Source: Haladaptatus sp. DYF46 (GTDB taxonomy: Archaea > Halobacteriota > Halobacteria > Halobacteriales > Haladaptataceae). From it: DNA of 64,000 nt. Shown one piece after another: positions 9,401-16,700 of this stretch (the first letter of the stretch is position 1; each line of letters starts with the position of its first letter). Position numbers and translations under genes: made by a program. The notes under the pieces were generated by a model. That model had not been told where the DNA came from. It saw nothing but the letters and a program-made list of their open reading frames with translations, and did no database searches. The DNA lies in NCBI RefSeq assembly GCF_021083305.1, contig NZ_JAJFAY010000008.1, positions 62,001 to 126,000 on the forward strand. Direction: 5' to 3'.

Positions 9401-9531
9401 TGGTCCTGCGGGTCGATCTGGTAGGGTTCGCCTGTGAGTGACTGCATTTCGTCGGGCACGTCATTCACATCGTCTGTGGGCTGTTCGTCTGCTGCTGGCT
9501 CATCGTCTGAACTGAAGTTAAATAGTGACAT
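6412..9531 (-). CDS. VirD4/TraD-like coupling ATPase with C-terminal nuclease-like domain
   Basis: 1039 residues from the ATG at 9531, which follows the upstream gene's stop by 28 bases; the longer frame to 9675 only reads into that gene. Walker A is GTTGAGKT (118-125), then FVYFDPKAED, and Walker B is FFAIFDESD with D373/E374. This is the HerA/FtsK-type fold of type IV coupling proteins that bring DNA to a secretion channel. A winged-helix segment covers about 540-620. Residues ~640-745 have PDGVA (D667), then IEAETTTIKRP (E711, E713, K718) and NLRKA, resembling a PD-(D/E)XK nuclease core. The C-terminal ~100 residues are highly acidic and probably disordered. It is the last gene of the leftward operon. 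Cytoplasmic, at the membrane channel. Confidence 0.85.
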   Translation of the reverse strand: MSLFNFSSDDEPAADEQPTDDVNDVPDEMQSLTGEPYQIDPQDHIREGGTYVATKTPSTSPDREYDLVASERIRRGLEDGYENPQSPIWAGYNVSAQQGYTATGFPFRDMFQHLWVVGTTGAGKTTLLLNQMVQLAYAGHGFVYFDPKAEDSRELLRMLPEHRLDDVVWIEPGSDEFEKTVAINFLDVPECDTDAERERAIEDRLEVLKAIFDNDEYWGINMESITESMGRAMLRHNVEADHPQDYYSIIDFYFVLLNQQRREQFAQEVEDPFVAEFVNEIAEMEDDEVRPLLKRIKSWVENGIIRRIAACRSSTIDFEEIINDNKIVIVRTPVTNDDIKQMISLGTMRPIWTAVQNKSFDGKEREPFFAIFDESDKVLNENLDVEDMLARARSMKLSVTLACQYPTQLKKAGVLKAVENNCNNLMAFRVNDDDDARPLMKKFRGYEVEDLIETENYRIWTRVPLNGGGYSDPLKLHTFPPYPPLRSEDEVDDVIRASLDQYGRTPQTDEEIQQNLQFGSLGEALETTVEEQQDCEQAPDELTDKDVLEALFVAAVEQTSNGMGSVSVREIEAECKRRTNYDNYPAFTNLVVEKLGGLVDTQRKDGKVMASLTEQGHTKLFEQDTGKGGSGGGEDHRWVLGESFKAFTRLGYRVSLPSQDEGGELPDGVAKLPIDPTAEPTLPKIEAKREELINSYGDLYTFSGGQNLSIEAETTTIKRPMQTLTNLRKAVEADQKCVFTTKDATASKDSFVFWARRGERAIYHTTGHAQATETDYSTLTFASDGTHGSRVFFNKGEAIEPEPNRYALRPAVEELNKENDTVKWQEDGEEIVFSHANTDEEYARFESMNALEAVEKEAFPAYYHYDPGDRTYTIYHDGEQETYEDKEGWADKWKKVPVPFLPEKEFGRLPTEKDFEFVIFPDDDNDTYDGPQRYEQGELRPLFEDETTSDQIAHEPGTASEKTESESEPSSESVDESNGVEPAAHRADASDEMDKNETVTETTDNEPVPPTEAGGEESHTNESESDDDENDSDRFNILT

Positions 9532-9559
9532 GGATGGGTTGGAAATGATGGGGTGGTCG

Positions 9560-10606
9560 TTACTGCTGCTGTGCTGAATCCGGTGGGATGCTACTGCCCC
9601 GTTGGGTGTTCTTCCAATCGACGTTCGGCGTGTTGATCTCCTCGTTGGGAATGTGGGCTGCCCCTGCCAACTCATTAATCGTGAGAATCATCTCACGGTC
9701 GTGCCATTCACGCGTGTGGAATGACTCGATCATCGCCGGAAGGTGACTCTTCGAAATGGGCGTTGCCTCAAAGCCTTGCTCGGTCTTGCTGTTGTAGTAG
9801 CGGGTGAACATCCCTGCAACACCTTCACAGCGGGCTTCAGCCTCGTACTCGTCGGGTGAAATCGCGATTATTCGAAGGTTGGTGTTGAACGCGTATTTCC
9901 CACGTTGCTGTTCGATGATCTTCGCGGCGTCCTTGTCCTTTTTCGATGCCTCACGTTCGCGTGGATCGAGCCATCCCGTTACCGTGTTTTGGCGCAAGCC
10001 CTCGGCGACATCATCGACGCTCTCACCGCGACGAAGGAGCCCGCCCCCATCGTCGGTCGCCCACTCTTTGGGTACCGGCCGAAAGACGACCTGGATGACG
10101 ACCCGCGTCTCTTCCGGCCCTTGCATTTCGCTCGTGACTTCGCTGTAGGGGTCATGAGTGAACCCGTCGCCCTCATGATGACGAATTGGGTAGAAGTAGT
10201 GACGCTCGATATCGAGTTCCGCAGCGGCCACGTAATCATCTTCGCGGATGGGCGGGAAGCCCTCACCATCCTCGACGGTATGCACATCAGAGTTCGCATA
10301 CGCATTTTCCAACCGTGTCGTGTACTTGGTGGCGGCTTTCTTGGTGGCGGCGTGCATGAGGAATTTCACACGGCCTTCATCAAACCAGAGTTCGAACGCG
10401 TGGTGATCACTCGTATTCTTCCCGCGAAGGCCACTCGTCTGCACGTCGTGAATTGACTGCAACAGACGGGCCGCACCCTGAATGCCGTCGTTGTCCTTGT
10501 GTGGCGTGATCCGTAAGAGCGTCCCTGGCGTTTCCTCGGCAGGTTGGAAATACTGCTCGCTGAGTCTGGATGCAGTGAACGTGTTGTCACTGTCGAACAG
10601 GCCCAT
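9560..10606 (-). CDS. Probable N-terminal-type partner of the coupling ATPase (split gene)
   Basis: 348 residues from the ATG at 10604-10606, which overlaps the VirB4-like stop by one base (TGATG); a TTG lies just upstream. No P-loop. Near the C-terminus is ILTINELAGAAHIPNEEI (ELAGAAHIP at about 312-320) followed by NVDW. An ELA...H(L/I)P element is what I recall just upstream of the ATPase domain in many single-chain conjugation/secretion ATPases. Here it ends a separate protein, and the ATPase gene follows 28 bases later. I infer that an ancestral fused coupling protein is split into two subunits. The body contains mixed alpha/beta segments such as RVVIQVVFRPVPKEW. Role otherwise unknown. 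Confidence 0.65.
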   Translation of the reverse strand: MGLFDSDNTFTASRLSEQYFQPAEETPGTLLRITPHKDNDGIQGAARLLQSIHDVQTSGLRGKNTSDHHAFELWFDEGRVKFLMHAATKKAATKYTTRLENAYANSDVHTVEDGEGFPPIREDDYVAAAELDIERHYFYPIRHHEGDGFTHDPYSEVTSEMQGPEETRVVIQVVFRPVPKEWATDDGGGLLRRGESVDDVAEGLRQNTVTGWLDPREREASKKDKDAAKIIEQQRGKYAFNTNLRIIAISPDEYEAEARCEGVAGMFTRYYNSKTEQGFEATPISKSHLPAMIESFHTREWHDREMILTINELAGAAHIPNEEINTPNVDWKNTQRGSSIPPDSAQQQ

Positions 10607-13600
10607 CAAATCTCACCCCACTCATCTTCGATGTACGGCCGAAACGGCCCGTCCTCACTCGCTTTGTAGCTATAGATGACGTCCTCGAAGGGAGAGGCGC
10701 GTTCCTGAGCGTGCATCCACCCCTCAACATCCGCGTAATCGACGAGATAGTCCGTATAGCCCAGGCCGTCTTCCCCGCGTTTCGCCTTGCTGGAAATGAA
10801 GTTCAGTTGCTCGTCGTTCATCCCGAACCGTTGCTTCGCGTCGTCTTCCTCCAGCTTGTCCGTGTAGAAGAACTCGGTTGTCGGGACCTGACCGAGAATA
10901 GCACGCTTGGACTCTTGCATGTCCTTGTCGTCGGCGCTCGCGAAGTCACTCGGCCGGTGCGAAAGGAACCACAGTCCGGCGTTGAAGTGCCGCCAGTGAC
11001 GGGCCGACTGTTGGAGCCACGCCAGGATTTCCTTCGATTGGAAGAGATAGTGCGCTTCGTCGATCACGAACAGCGTCTTACTCGGCGCCCGCTTCACCGC
11101 TTGGTAGACCTGGCCGAGCATCAACTGGAGCATGGTCGCTTTGTCCGCCGCGGCGCCGAGTCCCTGAATCTGTTGGAGATCGAGGTACGACACTTCACCC
11201 GGGCGAATGTGAGCTTCCGATTCCCCGACGAGCGCATCGTGTTCGCCGCCCTCTTTGAAGCCACTGAGACGGCGGAGGAGCGGCCCGGCATTCTCTTGGA
11301 TCTGTGCCTTTTCGAGTTCCGAGTCGACATACTCGCCCGGATTCTCACCCATGTCGTTGACGATCTCCCGGAAATTGGCCATCGTCGGACTGTTCTCGGC
11401 TTTGTGTGTGGTGACGTCCTCTTTCAGTACACCCGCCTCCTCGTAGGTGGCGTTCAGGGCATCAGAAACGAGTGGCGCGAACTCGCCAGCTTCGTCCCCA
11501 ATCATATCGAGAATGAAGTTACGCGCCTCGGTGAACTTCATATCGTACGGATCCAGGTTCCCCGATGCCGCTAATGCCGCTTCCGGTGTCTCCTCGATGT
11601 GGAGCGGGTTGATCGTCTGTGAACCATCCACGGTGATGTGCTGGCCGTTCAAGAGTTCAATGAGACTCCCAAACTCGCCCATCGTATCGCATAGGATGAG
11701 CGTGCGGTCCTCACCTGCCAGATACCAGCGGGTCGCTTGCTTGCCGACGTGGTACGATTTTCCGCTGCCGGAGTTCCCGATCGTCAGTCGGTGACCGGGT
11801 GCCACTGAGAATTGATCCTTGATGATTTCACTCCCGTTCTGGACGTTGCGCCCCTGCTCGACGCCGTCTTCCTGGTCGATGTAGGCAGATACCGGCGGGA
11901 AGGCCGCCGCGATCGTTCCCGACAGCGTGAGCGAATAGCGCTCGCGTGTTGAGACATCCGCGAACTTGTCCCAGCCGTTCGGCGAACAGGATTCGAATAG
12001 TTCAGCCTGGCGCTGTTCTGGGGCCAGTACTGTCAGGTGAGCGGGTGCGCTTTCGAGGGTGTCCCGCACTTTATCGCAGTCGTCTTCGAGCGCCCGATGT
12101 TTCGCGATATCCAACGTTAGGTCGTCTTCGCTCGCCAGGCCTTCCTCAATCCGCTCCTCGGCTTTATCAAGCGCCTGGCGTGTCCCGGCACGAACCGTTA
12201 CGTAGCCGCTCAAATCCCATGGCTGGGCCTGTGTGTGGTGGAGCAGCTTGTACATCTTCACGTACGGGTCCAGGTCGTCTTCGACGAGAATCGCCGAGAC
12301 GTCGCTCACGTCTTTGCGCTCGTCGATATTCGCGTCAATCTCGCCGATCGTATCCTTCAATTCCAGCTCTGTCATGCGTTTGTCTCGCTCGCGAACGTCC
12401 AGACAGACGTCTACGTCCACACCTCGCATCGTGTAGATCTGCTCGAGGAACTTCTCTCGGGGCTCGACCGGCCAATCAGCAATCCAGTAGGTACGACAGT
12501 ACTGTTGTCCCGTCCGAACATAGCCGTCGCGATCGTCGAACGTCTGTGGCGCGAGGAGTTCCTGTACCCGATCGTGAGCCAAGCCGGTGCCGTCGTCGCC
12601 GCCCGCGAGCGGGGCAAGCAAGCCCTCACGAACCTGCGCGAGGAACGACGTGTCTCCGTCGGCGTTATCATCCGCATGCGTACTCGTTGCGACTGGTTGC
12701 GAGATGGTGCCACCGTCCGTTGTCGCTTCGACCCTCGCGACATCCGCTACTCCTGTCCGTGGCGCGTCGGTTGCATCCACGGCTTCCGGGCGTGGACTGT
12801 CGCCCTCTTCGGCGGTGTGGGGCCACACCGCTGCATCGATATCTTTCGTTACCCGCTTGGTGTCGAAGGAGTGTTCCGTGCCGCTCCAGTAGCGGCCCAA
12901 GAGAAGCGCATGCTCGGCCGGACCCACTTGGGTCGTCTCACACCCGTCGGTACTCCCGAACGCCCGACAAAGACGAGACAGGCGGGTTTTCACTTCCCGC
13001 TGCATCCGCCGGCGCTTTGCCTCCCATTGTTCATCGTCGCCACCGAACAGTAACGAGCGGATCTCACCGTCATCGGTCATATCCGACACCGCAACTTCGT
13101 CCGGTCGAACCTCGACGACGAGATAGTGCTGCCATTCCCGAGCGTCGAAGCGGGGGAAATCGGTGTTCTCGGTCCACTGAATGACGCTCCGCAATAGCTC
13201 GCGCGCTAGTTTCCATTCCTCGCCAGCGTACTCCGAGGAGTAGAGCTTTGCGCGGTACTTGTCGGTCACATCACGTGGATCGATTTCCAGTGCGGAACTG
13301 AACAGGCGAAAACTGAAATCGCTCACGTGCTGGTCGAGTTCAGTCCGAACCCGGCCAATCATTTCCCGTGCCTCGCTCTCATTCTGCATCGCCGTATTTC
13401 GGCCCGAAATGCGAGCCATCGCGACTAAGCGCCCGTCGTCCATTTCGGCGGTGCCATCGGCGTGGATTCGCTTCACGCCATGGACAGTCGCCGCTTCGTC
13501 GCCCGTCTTTGGCAGGCGACGGCTGGCCTTCAGCTGAGCGAGCGGGCCCTTAATCCGGTCCAGCCCCGTGGTGTACTCGTCGGAAGAAATCGCGAGCCCA

Positions 13601-13821
13601 AAGGCGCTAAGTCCACCCAGAGCGCCGATCCCGGCGCCCACTGCAGAGGGGACAAGTGGGGCGCCGAACAGGGCAGCGAGGCCACTAATGCCCATCAGAC
13701 CGGCGCCCGGCGCGCCGTAGAGCATATCATTCACGTTGAACCCGTGAAAGTCGAGGCCAGAGTCAACGTAGGGTGGGACGAGCTGTGTCGGGTCTTTCGG
13801 CGCGTCTTCGTTGGTTGTCAT
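10606..13821 (-). CDS. VirB4-like conjugation/secretion ATPase with N-terminal membrane spans
   Basis: 1071 residues. Two adjacent hydrophobic, Gly/Ala-rich segments at about 33-78 (MLYGAPGAGLMGISGLAALF and on) resemble the PrgI/VirB3-like membrane part often fused to VirB4. Walker A is GNSGSGKS (682-689), followed by a DTMGEFGSL strand. Walker B is TLFVIDEAH with D921/E922, and the segment GLWFLSHRPSDF (from 949) fits the sensor region. VirB4 ATPases power assembly and substrate movement in type IV secretion systems. A low-complexity linker at ~335-395 separates N- and C-terminal parts. Start chosen at 13821 because a conserved leader ends exactly there. It overlaps the next gene by one base. 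Confidence 0.88.
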   Translation of the reverse strand: MTTNEDAPKDPTQLVPPYVDSGLDFHGFNVNDMLYGAPGAGLMGISGLAALFGAPLVPSAVGAGIGALGGLSAFGLAISSDEYTTGLDRIKGPLAQLKASRRLPKTGDEAATVHGVKRIHADGTAEMDDGRLVAMARISGRNTAMQNESEAREMIGRVRTELDQHVSDFSFRLFSSALEIDPRDVTDKYRAKLYSSEYAGEEWKLARELLRSVIQWTENTDFPRFDAREWQHYLVVEVRPDEVAVSDMTDDGEIRSLLFGGDDEQWEAKRRRMQREVKTRLSRLCRAFGSTDGCETTQVGPAEHALLLGRYWSGTEHSFDTKRVTKDIDAAVWPHTAEEGDSPRPEAVDATDAPRTGVADVARVEATTDGGTISQPVATSTHADDNADGDTSFLAQVREGLLAPLAGGDDGTGLAHDRVQELLAPQTFDDRDGYVRTGQQYCRTYWIADWPVEPREKFLEQIYTMRGVDVDVCLDVRERDKRMTELELKDTIGEIDANIDERKDVSDVSAILVEDDLDPYVKMYKLLHHTQAQPWDLSGYVTVRAGTRQALDKAEERIEEGLASEDDLTLDIAKHRALEDDCDKVRDTLESAPAHLTVLAPEQRQAELFESCSPNGWDKFADVSTRERYSLTLSGTIAAAFPPVSAYIDQEDGVEQGRNVQNGSEIIKDQFSVAPGHRLTIGNSGSGKSYHVGKQATRWYLAGEDRTLILCDTMGEFGSLIELLNGQHITVDGSQTINPLHIEETPEAALAASGNLDPYDMKFTEARNFILDMIGDEAGEFAPLVSDALNATYEEAGVLKEDVTTHKAENSPTMANFREIVNDMGENPGEYVDSELEKAQIQENAGPLLRRLSGFKEGGEHDALVGESEAHIRPGEVSYLDLQQIQGLGAAADKATMLQLMLGQVYQAVKRAPSKTLFVIDEAHYLFQSKEILAWLQQSARHWRHFNAGLWFLSHRPSDFASADDKDMQESKRAILGQVPTTEFFYTDKLEEDDAKQRFGMNDEQLNFISSKAKRGEDGLGYTDYLVDYADVEGWMHAQERASPFEDVIYSYKASEDGPFRPYIEDEWGEI

Positions 13822-13876
13822 GGGTAAGGCCCGTTTCCCAGCCTTGCACTGGGACGGCGGCGTGAACCGAAACGGG
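13822..13876 (-). promoter_or_regulatory. Leader copy 1, directly before the VirB4-like start
   Basis: On the minus strand this 55-base stretch ends at the ATG of the VirB4-like gene. It matches the stretch before the gene at 13902-14204 in 50 of 55 positions. It contains the hairpin CCCAG-TGCAAGG-CTGGG, and CCGT/ACGG can extend the stem around an AA bulge. No Shine-Dalgarno-like purine run is obvious between hairpin and start. Likely an RNA element affecting translation or processing of the operon message. Confidence 0.6.
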
Positions 13877-13901
13877 TCGTAAACCTCTCGTGAGATCTAC
13901 T

Positions 13902-14204
13902 TCAACGGCTGAACCTGAAACCGAAGCCTAGGGTACCGAGACAGATCCCGACCACAAACCACTCCGAGGCCAATATTGGGCGGAAATAGGTGAAGATAGA
14001 CGTACCTCCGAGTGCGCATCCTGAGAGCCGAGATGTCTCTTTCGTCATCGAAAGCGGACACACAGGGAGTGCGGAGAGGACAGGAACGACGACGAGCAAG
14101 GCTCCTACGAGAGACAGCACAGTCCCAAGTACCGAAAGGCGCATGTCAAGAAGGATCTCATCGGCGGACTCGTTCTGATGTCGTTCCGTTGAATGTTCTG
14201 TCAT
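13902..14204 (-). CDS. Small membrane protein of the secretion-like operon
   Basis: 100 residues from the ATG at 14204. The start is chosen because it directly follows leader copy 2; the longer frame to 14417 runs through the leader and another small gene. An acidic N-terminus (MTEHSTERHQNESADEILLD) precedes a hydrophobic helix (VLGTVLSLVGALLVVVPVL, about 26-44), a loop with two cysteines and a second helix near the C-terminus (EWFVVGICLGTLGFGF). Two membrane spans are likely. Its place between the P-loop microprotein and the VirB4-like ATPase suggests a channel component (VirB3-like position), but no sequence family is recognised. Confidence 0.6.
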   Translation of the reverse strand: MTEHSTERHQNESADEILLDMRLSVLGTVLSLVGALLVVVPVLSALPVCPLSMTKETSRLSGCALGGTSIFTYFRPILASEWFVVGICLGTLGFGFRFSR

Positions 14205-14259
14205 TGGTGAGGCCCGTCTCCCAGCCTTGCACTGGGACAGCGGCGTGAACCGGAACGGG
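14205..14259 (-). promoter_or_regulatory. Leader copy 2, directly before a small membrane gene
   Basis: A near-copy of the leader at 13822-13876 (five differences in 55), again ending exactly at an ATG. The hairpin CCCAG-TGCAAGG-CTGGG is unchanged. In the outer stem one C is replaced by T, which can still pair as a T/G (U/G) wobble. Preservation of the stem in both copies supports an RNA structure. Confidence 0.6.
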
Positions 14260-14260
14260 G

Positions 14261-14407
14261 TTACTGGTCGTGCTGTTCTGCATACCACCGAGCCATATTC
14301 GCGGCCATCAACCGGGACTTTCCGACCCCGGTTTGACCAAGCGTAATCCGGTGGTATCCGTCGTCTTCTGCCAGTTCGAACGGTTCGACTGTGGTATCTT
14401 CTGTCAT
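14261..14407 (-). CDS. 48-residue microprotein consisting of a VirB4-like Walker A segment
   Basis: The ATG at 14405-14407 lies six bases after the stop of the upstream membrane gene; the TAA is at 14261-14263. Residues 18-48 carry HRITLGQTGVGKS, a perfect Walker A (GxxGxGKS, residues 24-31), then a helix ending ARWYAEQHDQ. The segment aligns with residues 676-706 of the VirB4-like protein encoded downstream (HRLTIGNSGSGKS ... TRWYLAGED), with about 12 of 31 identical. No Walker B or other ATPase part follows. It may be a remnant of a duplicated ATPase gene, or a working small protein; the tight operon spacing and intact frame favour expression. Confidence 0.6.
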   Translation of the reverse strand: MTEDTTVEPFELAEDDGYHRITLGQTGVGKSRLMAANMARWYAEQHDQ

Positions 14408-14413
14408 GGTTGA

Positions 14414-15817
14414 TCACTCGTATCGCTGGAGGATGTTGCGCCCCCGGTTGAGTTCATAATCGGCGCGTTCCTGTTCTTCGCGGGCAGCTTGGGCGTCGAT
14501 GCCGCCGTCGGCATTTAGTGCATTATCGACCGAGTGGTAGTTCACCGTCTCATCATCCGCCGACGAGCCAGTGCTAAACGTCGAGTTCGCCGACTGCTCC
14601 CAACTCGAATTGTCGCTGCGATAGTCCTGGACTTTCTCGTGGACTTCGTGGCCGACGCGCTCACCGGCCTTGTCGACGTATTCACCCGCCTTTCGTTGGT
14701 TCGCCGTAGACGTCCCGAGCGCGACCGACGCCGCATTATTCGCGTGCGCGAGCATCTGTTTTGGAAGGATGAGCAACGCGAATCCGAGTCCCCCGACAAC
14801 GAGTGCAAATGTTTCCAGCGCACCGAGTGCTGATGACGTCCACGGGAGCTTTGAGAGGAGCAGGAGGACAAGCGATTGGAAGAGCTTCGTGACAATCACG
14901 ACCCCAAAGAGGTAGACGAACGTGTCACCGATGCTCTTCAGGAACCCGGAGAAGCACCGACACGCCCAGGCAAGCGGCCATAGAAACACGCTCAAGTAAA
15001 TGAGCGCGCGCTCAAGCCCGAGGACGAGAATCCCAACGACAACCGTCCCTGTTTGGAGAATGCCGAGAGCGGCACCGAAGCCGATCCCAACACCGAGTTT
15101 CGCGAGCTTTGAGTTCGTCTGAATGAACTCGGCACCGCCAGGTGCGATGGACATCGCTGTCTCGTTCGCCAAGTGGAGGATGAGTGGCGGGATAATCCAC
15201 GTCGTCGCCAGCATCAAAAATGCAATGCCCACACGCTTCCAAGCTTGGCGTTTTTCGTACGGATCCGATCGGTAGAAGGACATCCCGAACCCGGCCATGA
15301 GAACCACTGCACCAAGACCGGACGTCCACCGAGCAGCTGTATACACACCGGGCCACAGCCCATTTTGCGGATTGATCCATGTACTCGGGTCATCGGGCTG
15401 TCCGGGCGCAGGAATCGCTGCAACGCTGTCACGGACCATATTCGCGATTCCCTTCCCAATTCCGAGGAAGATTCCGGCGATCGCTTTGAGCTGTCCTCTC
15501 GCCATGTCGACCGGGTTAATCGATGGGACAAGTCCTCCACTGATTCCATCGAGAAGGCCACCACCGTCACTAGCATTCCCACCGGTGCCACTGTTCCCGC
15601 CGCTCGTAGAGTTGGTACCATTCGTCGTTGTCGTCGTCGCGTTGTCCGGGGGCGATGTTTGCTCGGCTCCTGGACCCCCGATCCAGTGATGCTGGGATGT
15701 TGTCGAGTTGTTCGCTGCGACTTGTTGTGCGGCGACGGGAGTAGTGAGTAGTGCAACTACCGCGACGAGACAAAGCACCGACAGCCACCTGGTGTTACGA
15801 TTCTGTATCATAGTCAA
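14414..15817 (-). CDS. VirB6/TrbL-like polytopic membrane protein
   Basis: 467 residues. An N-terminal signal peptide (WLSVLCLVAVVALLTTPVAA, about 11-30) is followed by a Thr/Ser/Asn/Gly-rich extracellular stretch (~35-90). Then come about six hydrophobic helices between residues ~110 and 365, for example SGLGAVVLMAGFGMSFY, GIAFLMLATTWIIPPLIL and TFALVVGGLGFALLILP. The C-terminal ~100 residues are polar, charged and probably cytoplasmic. Size, topology and position among VirB2-like and VirB4-like genes fit the inner-channel protein VirB6/TrbL, which is poorly conserved in sequence. The assignment rests on topology and context. Confidence 0.6.
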   Translation of the reverse strand: MTMIQNRNTRWLSVLCLVAVVALLTTPVAAQQVAANNSTTSQHHWIGGPGAEQTSPPDNATTTTTNGTNSTSGGNSGTGGNASDGGGLLDGISGGLVPSINPVDMARGQLKAIAGIFLGIGKGIANMVRDSVAAIPAPGQPDDPSTWINPQNGLWPGVYTAARWTSGLGAVVLMAGFGMSFYRSDPYEKRQAWKRVGIAFLMLATTWIIPPLILHLANETAMSIAPGGAEFIQTNSKLAKLGVGIGFGAALGILQTGTVVVGILVLGLERALIYLSVFLWPLAWACRCFSGFLKSIGDTFVYLFGVVIVTKLFQSLVLLLLSKLPWTSSALGALETFALVVGGLGFALLILPKQMLAHANNAASVALGTSTANQRKAGEYVDKAGERVGHEVHEKVQDYRSDNSSWEQSANSTFSTGSSADDETVNYHSVDNALNADGGIDAQAAREEQERADYELNRGRNILQRYE

Positions 15818-15835
15818 AAGGATGAGCCATGTGGC

Positions 15836-16327
15836 TCACATGATGTTCGCGAAATTCACGCACGACAGCGTGCTCACACCGGCTTTGTCGATGACGACCG
15901 CGAACAGCGGGAAGAACCACGCGCCAAGGAACGTGATAATCGCACCTTTGAGCGCCTCGCGGCCCTCCTTCTTTTTGTCCGAGCGAGCGCTCCCCATTTT
16001 GTTCACGGCAATAGCACCGCGGAACGCCGAGAGCAGAATCATCCCAAGTGTGATCATCCCAAACGCGAGTGTAATCACAGGACCGAGTCCGGACGAGCAC
16101 ATCACGTCGCTTGCTTCGTTGGTCGCTTGTGCTGCAACCGGCACTGAAAACACCGACAAGAGAGTGATTGTGCTCACGCTCTTTCGAACGGATTGCGTGG
16201 AAAGAACCTCACACGCCTTGGTGAGTGCGGATCTCCAAGACCGGTCACTCTGTGGTGAGTCGTATTTGTAGTACTGGTACCAGCGTGAGTTGGTTTTTCC
16301 ATCTGATTTCGGCTTTTGTTCAATCAT
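15836..16327 (-). CDS. VirB2/TrbC-like pilin-type small membrane protein
   Basis: 163 residues from the ATG at 16327; the longer frame to 16375 would include the promoter. After a polar N-terminus comes a signal-like helix ending in Ala-x-Ala (VSTITLLSVFSVPVAAQA, about 51-68), then two hydrophobic helices separated by a charged loop (VITLAFGMITLGMILLSAF and GAIITFLGAWFFPLFAVVI, with SARSDKKKEGREALK between). A long leader plus two-helix product is the architecture of VirB2/TrbC pilin subunits, although no sequence match can be claimed. It is the first gene of the leftward operon, and its product would be expected in large amounts if it is a pilin. Confidence 0.55.
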   Translation of the reverse strand: MIEQKPKSDGKTNSRWYQYYKYDSPQSDRSWRSALTKACEVLSTQSVRKSVSTITLLSVFSVPVAAQATNEASDVMCSSGLGPVITLAFGMITLGMILLSAFRGAIAVNKMGSARSDKKKEGREALKGAIITFLGAWFFPLFAVVIDKAGVSTLSCVNFANIM

Positions 16328-16350
16328 CGTATTCACTATGAGATCTAGAT

Positions 16351-16361
16351 CTCTAGATAAA
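16351..16361 (-). promoter_or_regulatory. Probable TATA element of the leftward operon
   Basis: On the minus strand TTTATCTAGAG lies about 24-34 bases upstream of the ATG at 16327, the spacing expected for a nearly leaderless haloarchaeal message. The next bases upstream are the left arm of a perfect inverted repeat, so a repressor there could block TFB/TBP binding. A 12-base palindrome AGATCTAGATCT (16341-16352) overlaps its downstream edge. Confidence 0.5.
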
Positions 16362-16422
16362 TACTTTACGGACACAGTGGTCTAGGTTGTATTACGAACA
16401 CGACTGGTGTGTCCGTAAAGTA
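16362..16422. promoter_or_regulatory. 15-bp perfect inverted repeat in a divergent promoter region (operator)
   Basis: TACTTTACGGACACA (16362-16376) and its exact reverse complement TGTGTCCGTAAAGTA (16408-16422) flank 31 bases, with centres 46 bases apart. They sit between the leftward secretion-like operon and the rightward winged-helix gene, one arm next to each promoter. This is the classic layout of operator sites for a regulator that controls both its own gene and the divergent operon. Confidence 0.75.
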
Positions 16423-16474
16423 CTAGTAGTTCGGAATAGGGCTGTTTTACATGCTCCTATACAAACCCAGTAGC

Positions 16475-16696
16475 ATGGTCTCGCTCACAGATGTCGACAA
16501 AGAAATTCTCGAACTCCTTCGGGAAGGACGCGCAACCCAATCGTATCTCGTCGACGAAACCGGTCGCTCACGCCAACACATCCACAATCGGTTAGGAATC
16601 CTTGCCGCTGCCGGCTATCTTGAGAACATTCACGCGAAGACGGCATTGTATGAGTTAGTGGACGACCCACTTGCTGATGAGGAGAATGGAGGATGA
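16475..16696 (+). CDS. Small winged-helix transcription regulator
   Basis: 73 residues from the ATG at 16475 (MVSLTDVDKEI); the upstream in-frame ATG at 16451 lies in a TATA-like stretch (TTTTAC at 16445-16450). The fold is a compact helix-turn-helix with wing: VDKEILELLREGRATQSYLV, then the recognition helix SRQHIHNRLGILAAAGYLE and the wing IHAKTALYELV. It resembles MarR/ArsR-like haloarchaeal regulators. It is divergent from the leftward operon across a 15-bp inverted repeat, so I infer it regulates that operon and itself. Its stop is four bases before the next ATG. Confidence 0.8.
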   Translation: MVSLTDVDKEILELLREGRATQSYLVDETGRSRQHIHNRLGILAAAGYLENIHAKTALYELVDDPLADEENGG

Positions 16697-16700
16697 GGCC

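Noticed and set aside
9532..9675. Upstream 48-residue extension of the coupling ATPase
   Set aside because: It overlaps the end of the 348-residue gene in another frame and has Arg/Ser/Thr-rich sequence; the ATG at 9531 starts an acidic, haloarchaeal-type N-terminus.
11946..13184. A 412-codon open frame on the plus strand
   Set aside because: It is antisense to the VirB4-like gene; the product is an Arg/Ser/Pro-rich sequence without domains, typical of GC-rich shadow frames.
13902..14417. 171-residue version of the small membrane gene
   Set aside because: The first 71 residues read through leader copy 2 and the P-loop microprotein in another frame; the ATG at 14204 directly follows the conserved leader.
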